A stretch of 64,000 nt of DNA from Gloeocapsopsis dulcis (GTDB lineage: Bacteria; Cyanobacteriota; Cyanobacteriia; Cyanobacteriales; Chroococcidiopsidaceae): assembly GCF_032163395.1 (NCBI RefSeq), contig NZ_CP119968.1, forward strand, positions 4,552,001-4,616,000. Direction: 5' to 3'. Below are positions 10,750 to 19,841 of the stretch, piece by piece; position 1 is the stretch's first letter, and each line of letters starts with the position of its first letter. Made by a program: the position numbers and the translations under genes. Under the pieces are notes generated by a model that saw only the letters and a program-made list of their open reading frames with translations, had not been told where the DNA came from and made no database searches.

Positions 10750-10780
10750 ACGAACCACAAAGGACACAAAGGGCGCAAAG
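10750..10780 (+). repeat. ACGAACCACAAAGGACAC-type dispersed repeat, copy A
   Basis: This copy begins right after the T-run of the prk terminator. An inverted copy (B) lies at 11171-11201, so the two bound the GxxExxY gene. Related copies occur at 43329-43365 and, interrupted, at 25366-25446. Confidence 0.6.
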
Positions 10781-10789
10781 GGAAGATGA

Positions 10790-11215
10790 TTAGAGGATGA
10801 TACGTTTGATGCCGTTCCTCAGAAGAGGGGCGTTGAAGTTGATCAGTAGGGCGAGTGGACAACCTGTCATTTTCAGGTAGGAGAGGACTTGGGCTTCGTG
10901 AATTGGGGCAAGTTTTTCAACGGCTTTTAATTCAATAATTAAAGTGTTGCCTACTAAAAAATCTAATTTGCCTTCGCCAATAGGATTTCCTTTATATTCG
11001 ACTGCTATAGGCTTTTGTACTTGATGAGGTATACCGCGCATCAGAAATTCTACAACCAACGCTTCTTGATACACCCTTTCCAAAAATCCTGGTCCTAATA
11101 CCCGATGTACCTCAATAGCTGCGCCAATTACAGCATAAGCAAGCTGTTCCGTACCCTCCTCTAATCTTCCCTTCGTGTCCTTTGTGTCTTTGTGGTTCGT
11201 TCCTTCCATAACCAT
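10790..11215 (-). CDS. GxxExxY family protein
   Basis: The 141-residue protein contains [13 protein letters not shown] (the GxxExxY signature, about residues 41-53), then [31 protein letters not shown], which carries the D and ExK of a PD-(D/E)xK nuclease-like fold. The family is widespread and without proven role. The N-terminal residues [10 protein letters not shown] are encoded by dispersed repeat copy B, and copy A lies inverted just after the stop, so gene and repeats look like one package. ATG at 11215 or 11209 is possible. It lies between prk and valS, divergent from valS by 45 bases, which leaves little room for separate promoters. Confidence 0.8.
   Translation of the reverse strand: MVMEGTNHKDTKDTKGRLEEGTEQLAYAVIGAAIEVHRVLGPGFLERVYQEALVVEFLMRGIPHQVQKPIAVEYKGNPIGEGKLDFLVGNTLIIELKAVEKLAPIHEAQVLSYLKMTGCPLALLINFNAPLLRNGIKRIIL
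11171..11201 (-). repeat. dispersed repeat copy B, coding for the N-terminus of the GxxExxY protein
   Basis: Reverse complement of copy A with few mismatches (AACGAACCACAAAGACAC and onward). Its 9-base periodicity (ACAAAGGAC-like) is read in frame as HKDTKDTK. Confidence 0.6.
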
Positions 11216-11260
11216 GTGGCAAAATCTTATATAACGCTGTCCTTATTTAGTCTTCCCTCC

Positions 11261-13999
11261 ATGACCGCAACTGTGACAAATCTGCCCAGCCTCTACGAAC
11301 CCTTCTCCACCGAAGCCAAATGGCAAAAATCGTGGGAAGAAAACCAAGTTTACAAAGCGGACCCCGCAAAGGGCGGTGAACCTTACTGCATCGTCATCCC
11401 TCCGCCAAATGTGACGGGTAGTTTGCACATGGGACACGCCTTTGAAAGTGCCTTGATTGATACGCTGGTGCGATATCACCGCATGAAAGGACGCAATACA
11501 CTTTGGCTTCCTGGCACGGATCACGCGAGTATTGCGGTGCAGGCAATTTTGGAAAAACAACTTAAGGCTGAAGGCAAAACGCGCTACGACTTGGGACGCG
11601 AGCAATTTCTCAAACGGGCTTGGCAGTGGAAAGCAGAATCAGGCGGCACAATCGTTAATCAACTACGACGTTTGGGAGTGTCGGTAGATTGGTCGCGGGA
11701 ACGCTTCACGATGGATGAAGGTTTATCAAAAGCAGTTTTAGAAGCTTTTGTCCGGTTGTATGAGGAGGGGCTGATTTATCGCGGAAACTACCTGGTGCAT
11801 TGGTGTCCGGCTACCCAATCGGCGGTGTCTGATTTGGAAGTGGAAAGTCAGGAAGTCAACGGGCATTTATGGCATTTTCGCTATCCATTAACTGATGGAT
11901 CTGGTTATGTAGAAGTTGCGACAACACGCCCTGAAACAATGCTGGGTGATACGGCAGTAGCGGTAAATCCCAATGATGATCGCTATAAGCATTTGATCGG
12001 CAAAACGCTAACATTACCAATTCTTGGTCGAGAAATTCCGATAATTGCGGATGAGTTAGTTGAGATGGAGTTTGGTACGGGTTGTGTTAAGGTAACTCCG
12101 GCGCACGATTTGAATGATTTCGAGATGGGTAAGCGACACGATTTGCCGTTTATCAACATTATGAACAAGGACGGTACGCTGAATGAAAATGCCGGACCGT
12201 TTCAAGGACAAGATCGGTTTGTTGCCCGTAAGAATGTGGTGCAGCGACTAGAGGCAGATGGTGTTTTAGTCAAGGTGGAAGAGTATAAACATACGGTACC
12301 GTATAGCGATCGCGGTAAAGTCCCCGTTGAACCGTTGCTGTCAACGCAGTGGTTTGTCAAAATTCGCCCATTGGCAGATCGCACACTAGAATTTCTCGAC
12401 GATCGCAATTCTCCAGAGTTTATCCCGCAACGTTGGACAAAGGTTTATCGCGACTGGTTGGTAAATCTCAAAGACTGGTGTATCTCGCGTCAGTTGTGGT
12501 GGGGACATCAAATTCCTGGTTGGTACGCTGTGAGTGAAACCAATGGGGAAATTACCGATGCAACGCCGTTTGTTGTAGCGCGGAGTGCGGCGGCAGCTCA
12601 AGAGAAAGCCGTAGCACAATTTGGAGAAAATGTCAAGTTAAAGCAAGACCCTGATGTCCTAGATACGTGGTTTTCTTCAGGATTATGGCCATTTTCGACT
12701 TTGGGTTGGCCTGAGCAAACACGCGATTTGGAGTTTTACTATCCCACTTCGACTTTGGTGACAGGCTTTGACATTATTTTCTTCTGGGTTGCCCGCATGA
12801 CGATGATGGCAGGACACTTTACTGGAAAAATGCCATTTAAGGATGTGTATATCCACGGCTTGGTGCGCGATGAAAATAATAAGAAAATGTCGAAGTCGGC
12901 AAATAATGGCATCGACCCATTGATTTTAATCGAAAAATATGGTACCGATGCACTCCGTTACACCTTGATTAAAGAAGTCGCAGGCGCAGGGCAAGATATC
13001 CGACTCGAATACAATCGAAAAACGGATGAATCGGTTTCAGTAGAAGCATCGCGTAATTTCGCGAATAAACTGTGGAATGCGGCGCGGTTTGTAATGATGA
13101 ATTTAGACGGGCAAACACCGCAGCAATTGGGTTCATCTAGCAGCGAATTAGAATTAAGCGATCGCTGGATTCTCTCGCGATTTTACCAAGTCGTACAGCA
13201 AACGAGCGATTACATCGATAAATATGGGCTAGGAGAAGCGGCAAAAGGACTTTATGATTTCATCTGGGGTGATTTCTGCGATTGGTATATTGAACTTGTC
13301 AAATCGCGTCTGCAAAATAAATCGACACCGGCTTCGCGACAAGTAGCCCAGCAAACTCTAGCTTATGTTTTAGAAGGAATTCTGAAACTGCTGCACCCAT
13401 TTATGCCGCATATTACTGAGGAAATTTGGCACACGCTGACACAAGCAGATGCAAATCAATTCTTAGCGCTGCAATCGTATCCTGATGTAGATTTAGACTT
13501 GGTTAACCCAGAGTTAGAACAACAGTTTGACCTACTTATTGGTACTATCCGCACAATTCGGAATTTACGTGCTGAGGCGGATATTAAGCCTGGAATTAAA
13601 GTCACAGCACTTTTGCAAAGTGAAAGCGCTAATGAACGCGAAATTCTTTCCCAAGGACAATCCTACATTCAGGAATTAGCAAAAGTCGAAACATTAAACA
13701 TTACTGCTACTGTAGAGCAACTTGAGTCAGCGATCGCTGGGGTGATTGGTACAATCCAAGTGCTCATTCCACTTACGGGTGTCGTTGATATAGAAGCATT
13801 ACAGACAAAGCTCAAGAAAGATATCACGAAGCTTGAGGCTGAAGTTAAAACACTTGCTACACGGCTCAACAATCCTAATTTTGTGAGTAAAGCTCCAGCT
13901 GAAGTTGTTCAAGGAGCAAAAGCAGCACTTGCAGAAGCTGAAACACAGCTGCAAATTCTCCAAGAACGATTGCGTCGTTTAGAGCGCATTTCTAAATAA
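11261..13999 (+). CDS. valS: valyl-tRNA synthetase
   Basis: This 912-residue class I synthetase charges tRNA-Val. The HIGH-type motif [15 protein letters not shown] is near residue 45, the editing domain contains [15 protein letters not shown], and [13 protein letters not shown] is the KMSKS loop. WTSEE-like anticodon-binding helices follow, then a C-terminal coiled-coil of about 65 residues. I chose ATG 11261 ([10 protein letters not shown]) because the 23 residues before it are not conserved. The gene's last five codons and stop (ERISK, 13982-13999) belong to the left inverted repeat of an insertion sequence; without the insert the frame would read RRLA then stop (see findings). The change is probably harmless. 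Confidence 0.97.
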   Translation: MTATVTNLPSLYEPFSTEAKWQKSWEENQVYKADPAKGGEPYCIVIPPPNVTGSLHMGHAFESALIDTLVRYHRMKGRNTLWLPGTDHASIAVQAILEKQLKAEGKTRYDLGREQFLKRAWQWKAESGGTIVNQLRRLGVSVDWSRERFTMDEGLSKAVLEAFVRLYEEGLIYRGNYLVHWCPATQSAVSDLEVESQEVNGHLWHFRYPLTDGSGYVEVATTRPETMLGDTAVAVNPNDDRYKHLIGKTLTLPILGREIPIIADELVEMEFGTGCVKVTPAHDLNDFEMGKRHDLPFINIMNKDGTLNENAGPFQGQDRFVARKNVVQRLEADGVLVKVEEYKHTVPYSDRGKVPVEPLLSTQWFVKIRPLADRTLEFLDDRNSPEFIPQRWTKVYRDWLVNLKDWCISRQLWWGHQIPGWYAVSETNGEITDATPFVVARSAAAAQEKAVAQFGENVKLKQDPDVLDTWFSSGLWPFSTLGWPEQTRDLEFYYPTSTLVTGFDIIFFWVARMTMMAGHFTGKMPFKDVYIHGLVRDENNKKMSKSANNGIDPLILIEKYGTDALRYTLIKEVAGAGQDIRLEYNRKTDESVSVEASRNFANKLWNAARFVMMNLDGQTPQQLGSSSSELELSDRWILSRFYQVVQQTSDYIDKYGLGEAAKGLYDFIWGDFCDWYIELVKSRLQNKSTPASRQVAQQTLAYVLEGILKLLHPFMPHITEEIWHTLTQADANQFLALQSYPDVDLDLVNPELEQQFDLLIGTIRTIRNLRAEADIKPGIKVTALLQSESANEREILSQGQSYIQELAKVETLNITATVEQLESAIAGVIGTIQVLIPLTGVVDIEALQTKLKKDITKLEAEVKTLATRLNNPNFVSKAPAEVVQGAKAALAEAETQLQILQERLRRLERISK

Positions 14000-14936
14000 A
14001 AGATGAAGTAGCTTCATACTGTTCCCCCAAACGTTGCAGCATCAATCGGATCATGGCTCCCTGAATCATTGCCTCACTCACTTCAGGTAACAGTTCATAA
14101 TCCTTGCTCAAACGGCGATTCTGATTGAGCCAACCAAAAGTTCGCTCTACAACCCACCGCTTCGGTAGGACAACGAATCCTGCTTCAGAGCGCCTGACTA
14201 CCTCGACTTTCGCACCACACAATTGTTCAATCACACGCGCAAAGTTCTCCCCTTGATAGCCCTGATCCACCCAGACCAATTGCAGTGTCTGTGCGTCTGC
14301 TTGAGCCATTTCATGCACGACAAACGCCCCCCTTTTGTTCTGAGCAATTGGCATTGATTACCAGTACTGAGATCAGCAGTCCCAACGTGTCCACTAGGAT
14401 AAAGCGCTTGCGTCCTTTCACTAATTTGCCACCGTCGAAGCCGTAGACCTCCCCCTTTTTTCCGTCGTTTTGACGGTTTGACTGTCGATACAACCTGCAC
14501 TAGCATGAGGATTTCTTCCAGCAGCACCCCGGACTGATTGCCGTAGTTGGTCATGGATCTGCTGCCATACCCCTTGCGTTGCCAACGCCGAAAATACTTG
14601 TACACCGTCTGCCAAGCAGGCAGGTCTTTGGGCAAATCACTCCAGATACAACCATTGCGAAGTTGGTAGAAGATACCATTAAGGATCTCTCGTTCATCGA
14701 CCTGTTGTTTGCGACCTCGACCTTGAGAACGAGAGGGCAGCAGGGGGCGAATCACTTCCCATTCTTGATCTGTTAAATCACTGCTATAGCGCTTGGCAGC
14801 ACGTTCTTTAGCTCGATAAAACTGGCGAGTTTGCGGGGAGAGAACCATCGTCCAACTTTGAATTCACAACTAACCTATCCTGGTCTAACTAGCGTACTCC
14901 TGCCCTTCAGTTAATCTTTTTTTTAGAAATACACTC
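13982..14936. mobile_element. IS5-family (IS1031-like) insertion sequence, 955 bp, decayed
   Basis: Imperfect 23-bp terminal inverted repeats start GAGCGCATTTCT at 13982 and, on the other strand, GAGTGTATTTCT at 14936. They are flanked by a 3-bp direct repeat TTA (13979-13981 and 14937-14939). A 3-bp TNA duplication is the mark of the IS1031 subgroup of IS5. The element is complete, but its transposase gene carries several frameshifts. Its left end lies in the last codons of valS. Confidence 0.85.
13992..14848 (-). pseudogene. IS5-family transposase, at least three frameshifts
   Basis: Minus-strand fragments in different frames add up to one transposase. 14848-14590 carries the N-terminal SSDLTDQEWEVIRPLLP and the GCIWSDLP segment. 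14575-14475 carries HASAGCIDSQTVKTTE (first catalytic Asp). 14470-14350 carries EVYGFDGGKLVKGRKR and VDTLGLL. 14345-13992 carries VWVDQGYQG (second Asp) and WVVERTFGWLNQNRRLSKDYE (Glu). Frame changes fall near 14580, 14470 and 14345. No one frame covers the DDE triad, so the copy should be unable to move itself. It could still be mobilised in trans because the ends are intact. Confidence 0.88.
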
Positions 14937-15024
14937 TTAGCTTAACTTCATTTTAAAAACTTTTATCTTTGATTATTCATGTAGGATAAGCTAGTATGAT
15001 AATAGAGTCCTACCAAAGAGTATT

Positions 15025-15249
15025 ATGAGTAAGAAGATTAGTATTACTTTGGACGAAAAGGTTTTAGAGTTTGTAGATCAAGTATCTAAAAATCGAAGTA
15101 GTTTTATCAATGAAGTTCTCTGGAAAGAAAAGAGAAGGATTTTTATGAAAGAGCTAGAGGAAGCTTACAAAGAACAAGCAAACGATCCGGAGTTCCTCGA
15201 AGAAATCGCCGCTTGGGATGTGGTTGTAGGTGATGGCCTAGATGCCTAA
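15025..15249 (+). CDS. MazE-like antitoxin of a type II toxin-antitoxin pair
   Basis: The 74-residue protein starts KKISITLDEKVLEFVDQVSKNRSSFINEVL, a ribbon-helix-helix DNA-binding fold, and ends in an acidic tail (LEEIAAWDVVVGDGLDA) suited to wrap the toxin. Its stop overlaps the toxin start by 8 bases, the usual translational coupling. Such antitoxins repress their own operon. The pair follows the IS5 element directly; a promoter candidate lies in the AT-rich 14940-15020. Confidence 0.85.
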   Translation: MSKKISITLDEKVLEFVDQVSKNRSSFINEVLWKEKRRIFMKELEEAYKEQANDPEFLEEIAAWDVVVGDGLDA

Positions 15250-15637
15250 TGGTAAGCTGACCTACAAACGGGGCGATATATGGTGGATTAATCTAAAGCC
15301 TGTTATCGGTAGTGAAACGGACAAAGAACGTCCCTGTTTAATTTTACAGAATGACACTGGAAATCAATACAGCCCTGCAACAATTGTCGCTCCAATACTG
15401 CCAGGAACAAGAACCTTTCCGTTTGTTGTCAATGTTAAGTCAACCCAACAAAACGGACTAGACAAGGATCGATACATCTGCCTAAGTCAAATGAGGGCTG
15501 TTGACGCCAGTAGGATCAGGGGAAAACTGGGCGAACTAGAGGGTGAGTACTGGGAAGAAATCGAAAAAGCTGTTTGCATTGAGTTAGGATTTAGCTCAGC
15601 CTTTGATGAAAAGGTGGTGCACACCCGTGTCTTCTAG
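15242..15637 (+). CDS. MazF/PemK family mRNA interferase toxin
   Basis: This 131-residue toxin is expected to cut mRNA at short motifs. Motifs seen: KRGDIWWINLKPVIGSETDKERPCLIL (substrate-binding loop with the conserved R-P), TIVAPILPG, and DKDRYICLSQMRAVDASRI (the family TDK/SQ-R region). The last residues, after SSAFD, come from the left end of the adjacent IS200/IS605-type element, whose TTGAT target lies at 15603-15607. The catalytic core is complete, so the toxin may still work. Partner antitoxin at 15025. Confidence 0.88.
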   Translation: MPNGKLTYKRGDIWWINLKPVIGSETDKERPCLILQNDTGNQYSPATIVAPILPGTRTFPFVVNVKSTQQNGLDKDRYICLSQMRAVDASRIRGKLGELEGEYWEEIEKAVCIELGFSSAFDEKVVHTRVF

Positions 15638-16982
15638 ACGTGGGTTAGCCACTGGATCTATGATAAAATTGAGTATAAATAAACACCTCTTATTCTATTG
15701 CAAAAAGCATTTAAAGTTACAATCATGCCAAGTCGCAATCAACAAGTCTTGATCAACAAGACTATTGGTTGCGTCAGGTTTGTGTACAACCGCTTTTTAG
15801 CAAGACGAAAAGAGTTATATGAATTAGAGAAGAAAACCTTAAACTACAGTGGTTGCAGCAAGGAGTTAACACAGTTAAAGAAAGAAATAGAGTGGCTAGC
15901 CGAAGTCGATAAATTTGCCTTGCAGAATTCACTCAAGAATTTAGAGACTGCTTACAAAAACTTCTTTACAAATTTGAAGAAACCTGAGAAGCAGAGACGA
16001 TCTGGGTTTCCGAAGTTTAAAAAAAAGCATGGATTTAAGCAGTCTTATAAGACTTACTTCACTAATGGCAATATTCAACTGGGAGATAACTATCTGAAAC
16101 TCCCTAAGTTAGGCTGGGTAAAGTTCCACCGGCGAGGTGCTTTCCGACGCAAGGCGACTTCCTGTTCGCACTCGCCTCACAAGTCTCAAGAAATAACTGG
16201 GACTATAATTAATGTCACTGTGACTCGCACAACAACAGGTAAATACGTTGCTAGTATTTTGTGCGAGACGGAGATAGAAAAGCATCCCCAAGCAGATAAA
16301 AATGTTGGATTGGACTTAGGGATAAAATCATATCTTGTTACTAGTGACTCAGAGGAGATTAAAAACCCTAAACACTATCGACAAAGTTTGAGAAAACTGC
16401 GTAGAGCTAACAAGAAGCTTTCCCGCAGTGTTAAGGGAAGCAGCAATAGAGCTAAAGCGGAAATCAAGCCAGCTCGAATTCACAAACGTGTAGTCAATCT
16501 CAGAGATGACTTTTTGCACAAATTGTCTACTCGTCTTATCCGAGAAAATAGTGTTATCTGTATCGAAGATTTACGAGTTGCAAACATGGTTAAAAAACAC
16601 AAGCTAGCACTTAGTATAGCTGACGCTAGCTGGTCAAAATTTGTCGCCATGTTGTCATATAAAGCATTGTGGCATGACTGGATAGTGCAAAAAGTTTCTC
16701 CATTTTTTCCCTCGTCTCAAACTTGTAGCTGTTGCGGTTTTGTGAACCCAGAAGTGAAAGATTTGAGTATTAGAGAATGGACTTGTCCTACGTACAAGAC
16801 TCACCATTTCAGAGATTGTACAGCAGCAGTCAATATTCTTCGTGAGGGATTGAGATTATTAACAGTAGCCGTCGGTGCGCCGGATACTCAAAACGCCTGT
16901 GGAGAATCTGTAAGACCTGGGGACACTCGGCGGGACTCACTGAAGCAGGAATCACGCGACTTCTAGCTGTGTGAGGTTCAAT
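15608..16982 (+). mobile_element. IS200/IS605-superfamily element with tnpB only (IS1341-like)
   Basis: The left end begins right after TTGAT (15603-15607), the target/TAM sequence known for ISDra2-type elements. A hairpin CCCGTGTC...GACGTGGG follows at 15624-15644. The right end has a hairpin TCACGCG...TGTGTGA at 16950-16972 and closes about TTCAA (16978-16982). There is no tnpA, so movement would need a helper. The right end should also encode the guide (omega) RNA. Ends are placed by eye. Confidence 0.6.
15698..16966 (+). CDS. tnpB: TnpB RNA-guided nuclease homologue, probably decaying
   Basis: The 422-residue protein has the OrfB helix-turn-helix start ([23 protein letters not shown]), the RuvC motifs [13 protein letters not shown] (Asp), [11 protein letters not shown] (Glu) and [11 protein letters not shown] (Asp373), and a zinc finger between them. 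The finger is CSCCG ... CPTY, so the fourth ligand is Tyr366, not Cys. The usual HHDRDxNAA is HHFRDCTAA: Phe371 and Thr375 replace conserved residues. Length is normal and the frame open, but the changed zinc site suggests loss of function. Start TTG 15698 gives the usual MQKAFK. Confidence 0.85.
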   Translation: MQKAFKVTIMPSRNQQVLINKTIGCVRFVYNRFLARRKELYELEKKTLNYSGCSKELTQLKKEIEWLAEVDKFALQNSLKNLETAYKNFFTNLKKPEKQRRSGFPKFKKKHGFKQSYKTYFTNGNIQLGDNYLKLPKLGWVKFHRRGAFRRKATSCSHSPHKSQEITGTIINVTVTRTTTGKYVASILCETEIEKHPQADKNVGLDLGIKSYLVTSDSEEIKNPKHYRQSLRKLRRANKKLSRSVKGSSNRAKAEIKPARIHKRVVNLRDDFLHKLSTRLIRENSVICIEDLRVANMVKKHKLALSIADASWSKFVAMLSYKALWHDWIVQKVSPFFPSSQTCSCCGFVNPEVKDLSIREWTCPTYKTHHFRDCTAAVNILREGLRLLTVAVGAPDTQNACGESVRPGDTRRDSLKQESRDF

Positions 16983-17027
16983 TAGGTATTGTAATGTGGA
17001 TAAAATTACTCACCCCTACATAAGGCA

Positions 17028-17468
17028 ATGCTACATTTGGCTCAAGTACAAAAACAAAAGCTATCAGGCAAATTGAACCTCCGATTACTAGCGGTTCAAG
17101 AAGCTGAGTATACTTGGGTCATTCTCACTGAGGAAAAAGTGATTCCTCCTATCGAGGTGTTAACAATTCCTGATGCTGAACAACTGCATGAAGGTTTGCT
17201 TGTTTTATTAGATTTATCTCCTACAGGAGAGATTAAACACATTGAAAATGCGACAAACTGGGTGCTGGATTTAATTAAAACATATTTAACAACTGGCATT
17301 ACTCCAGCATTTTTGCAACAGGAAACTGAAAGAGCAGAACAGTGGCGACAAACTTTAACTTTACAAACTCAGGAATTGGCACGGCGATCGCTCGAAGTTG
17401 AAGCGCGTCGAGAACAAATTCAAGCCTTGGAAGAAAGTTTAAAACGAGAGAGAGAAGGCGAGAATTAA
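17028..17468 (+). CDS. conserved hypothetical protein with C-terminal coiled coil
   Basis: The 146-residue protein has a mixed alpha/beta N-terminal part (about 1-95, LLAVQEAEYTWVILTEEKVI, HEGLLVLLDLSPTGEI) and a highly charged Gln/Glu/Arg helix (about 100-146) likely to form a coiled coil. There is no signal peptide or membrane span. I do not recognise a named domain. It lies alone between the tnpB element and the convergent ABC1 kinase gene. ATG 17028 is the first start after the element and is preceded by TAAGG. Confidence 0.6.
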   Translation: MLHLAQVQKQKLSGKLNLRLLAVQEAEYTWVILTEEKVIPPIEVLTIPDAEQLHEGLLVLLDLSPTGEIKHIENATNWVLDLIKTYLTTGITPAFLQQETERAEQWRQTLTLQTQELARRSLEVEARREQIQALEESLKREREGEN

Positions 17469-17520
17469 GTGGCTAGTGAATAGTGAAAGAGAGGAAGTCA
17501 TTCCTCTCTAAATATTTTAC

Positions 17521-19563
17521 CTATACTTTTACTTTCGTTGGCGTAGGGGCGATCGCTGGTCTTGGCTTGACTTGACCGTTGGTATACGCTGGTTCAGGCG
17601 AGACTAATACTTCTCGAATCAAACGGGCGATCGCGCGTTGGGCTAAGCGGCTAGCGACTTGTTGACCCATGCGTTGCAATTCAGGTTTGAATAACAGCTG
17701 AGGTATCTGTGGCGCGATTTTTGCCGGATCAAAGCCTTGAGTCTCCTGAAGTATACTCCAAACGCGTTTGATATTTTCCAGCGTTTGTTCTTGCTCAACG
17801 GGTGCATTGGGTGTTTCTTCAATTGCCCAGGCGAGGCGATTGGCTAAAGGCGCTTTAAGAATGCGATCGCGTAGGTTACTTGTGACGTTATGTAAAGTAT
17901 TTTGACCCAAGGCGTCAATGCCTTTAACAATTTCATCGACGAGGTTGTTGCGAATGAAAGCACCACGTTCGGAAGATAGAAACTCAATTGTTTGATCCAA
18001 GACTAGATTGAAATCGTATTCCTGGCTACTGCGTGCATTGCGTAGTAGGTTTTCTAAGCGATTCCAACGGAACCTACCGTCTCTAAACAGAAGATCGCGC
18101 AACGACGCACGTAATTCTGGGGATGGATCTGTGAGCAAACGCTTCGCAACGTAAGGATAAGCCGCACTGAGAACTTTAAAATTCGGGTCGATGTTAATGG
18201 CAATTCCTTCTAACGTTACCAGTGACCTGATAATCAAGGCGTAATATGCTGGGACGCGGAAGGGATATTCGTACATTAACGCCGACAACTCATCGGTAAT
18301 ATTTTTAATATTTAACTCTGCAACACTCGCGCCTAGAGCATTGTTAAAAACTCGTCCTAAAGCTGGAATAATTGGAGTTAAATCGGTATCTGGAGTCAAA
18401 AAATCGAGCTTGACATAATCTTGAGCTAACCCTTCAAAGTCGCGGTTAACCATGTGAACGATCGCTTCAATCAAACCGTAGCGTTGGTGCGGCTTAATTT
18501 CGCTCATCATGCCAAAGTCTAGGTACGCTAATTTGCCATCAGGAGTCGCTAACAAATTACCTGGATGCGGATCAGCGTGGAAAAAGCCATATTCGAGTAA
18601 TTGGCGCAGCGAACATTGAACACCGACTTCAACGAGATAACGTGCATCAATACCTTGGGCGTGAATTGCTTCGGTTTGAGTTAGTTTGGTTCCTGTGATC
18701 CATTCCATCGTCAGGACACGACGCTGCGTATACTGCCAATAAATCTTCGGAACATAAATATCTTTAATGTGACCGTAAAGCTGGGTAAAGCGTTCTGCGT
18801 TTTCTCCTTCGTGGATATAATCCATCTCTTCAAAGATGCGATAACCAAATTCATCCAGAATTGCGACCAAGTCGCTACGCACGCGCTTGATATTATTGTT
18901 TGCCCATGCAGCAATGCGGCGTAGTATGTAGAGATCTACTGTAATGCATTCGCGTAAATCAGGGCGCTGAACTTTAACCGCAACGGTTTCCCCAGTTTTT
19001 AATTTGCCTTTGTAAACTTGTCCTAAAGAAGCCGCAGCAAGTGGATGTGGCGATAATTCGGCATAAATATTTTCGGGGCGATCGCCAAGTTCTTCTTCAA
19101 TGAATTGATACGCAATTTCGTTGGGAAAGGGCGGGAGTTGGTCTTGTAGTTGTGTTAATTCCTCTAAATACAATGGAGGAACTAAATCAGGTCGAGTAGA
19201 TAATGCTTGACCAATTTTGATATACGCTGGTCCCAATCGAGTTAAGAGTTCGCGTAACTGAATTGCGCGACGCCGTTCATTTTTGACGGCGCGGTTACGT
19301 TGTCGATCCCACCACAAGCCCAAGGCAAAGCTGAAAATTGGAAATACGACTCTGAAAATCCGCCCGAAAACTTCGAGTGGTCTGTGACGAAAATACTCGG
19401 CGATCACAACGGGGTCGTATCGCAGTGTTTCTGGTTCTACGTTACTCGGAAGAAGTGGATGGCGTGGTATTCGTTCCTCTACTACGGTGAGATCATTTGC
19501 TTGCATAACTGGGGTTGGTACAGGCTCATCAAATTTTAGTGAAGGTGAATGTTTTCCGTTCAT
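17521..19563 (-). CDS. ABC1/AarF/UbiB family atypical kinase
   Basis: The 680-residue protein has the KxGQ motif AYIKIGQALSTRPDL, the Ala-rich loop AAASLGQVYKG in place of the glycine loop, AVKVQRP (Lys), the ExD segment FEEMDYIHEGENAERF, HADPHPGNLLATPDGKLAYLDFGMMSEI (catalytic loop and DFG), and a long C-terminal extension of about 200 residues. This is the ABC1 family, whose members support quinone/prenyl-lipid metabolism in bacteria, plastids and mitochondria. Cyanobacteria have several; which substrate this one serves cannot be told. A hydrophobic stretch near residues 68-85 may be a membrane association site. It is transcribed alone, away from recN. Confidence 0.93.
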   Translation of the reverse strand: MNGKHSPSLKFDEPVPTPVMQANDLTVVEERIPRHPLLPSNVEPETLRYDPVVIAEYFRHRPLEVFGRIFRVVFPIFSFALGLWWDRQRNRAVKNERRRAIQLRELLTRLGPAYIKIGQALSTRPDLVPPLYLEELTQLQDQLPPFPNEIAYQFIEEELGDRPENIYAELSPHPLAAASLGQVYKGKLKTGETVAVKVQRPDLRECITVDLYILRRIAAWANNNIKRVRSDLVAILDEFGYRIFEEMDYIHEGENAERFTQLYGHIKDIYVPKIYWQYTQRRVLTMEWITGTKLTQTEAIHAQGIDARYLVEVGVQCSLRQLLEYGFFHADPHPGNLLATPDGKLAYLDFGMMSEIKPHQRYGLIEAIVHMVNRDFEGLAQDYVKLDFLTPDTDLTPIIPALGRVFNNALGASVAELNIKNITDELSALMYEYPFRVPAYYALIIRSLVTLEGIAINIDPNFKVLSAAYPYVAKRLLTDPSPELRASLRDLLFRDGRFRWNRLENLLRNARSSQEYDFNLVLDQTIEFLSSERGAFIRNNLVDEIVKGIDALGQNTLHNVTSNLRDRILKAPLANRLAWAIEETPNAPVEQEQTLENIKRVWSILQETQGFDPAKIAPQIPQLLFKPELQRMGQQVASRLAQRAIARLIREVLVSPEPAYTNGQVKPRPAIAPTPTKVKV

Positions 19564-19841
19564 GAATCTCTAACCGCTGTAGCGGAACTATGTTAATAAT
19601 TGTAACAATATTTGTGGCAAGCTTCACACTTTAGTTGTTTCGCTGGAGATACAGTACCTATAAAACAGGTATGGCTATGTATCTGTTTGAGCACTTCCTC
19701 GGAATGCGTAAGTTTGATTTTGTATCCAAATCAGCGATCGCCTAAAAAAAGATTGATCGAGCTTGGCGCGCGTTCCTCATAATGAAAGATAGTGTCTCCT
19801 AAATTGCAGCCTGCGGCATCTGCCCTCACGGTGAGTTCAAC

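Noticed and set aside
10254-10862. 202-codon minus-strand frame opposite prk
   Set aside because: Lies antisense to the highly conserved prk and has no domain or protein-like composition; a shadow frame.
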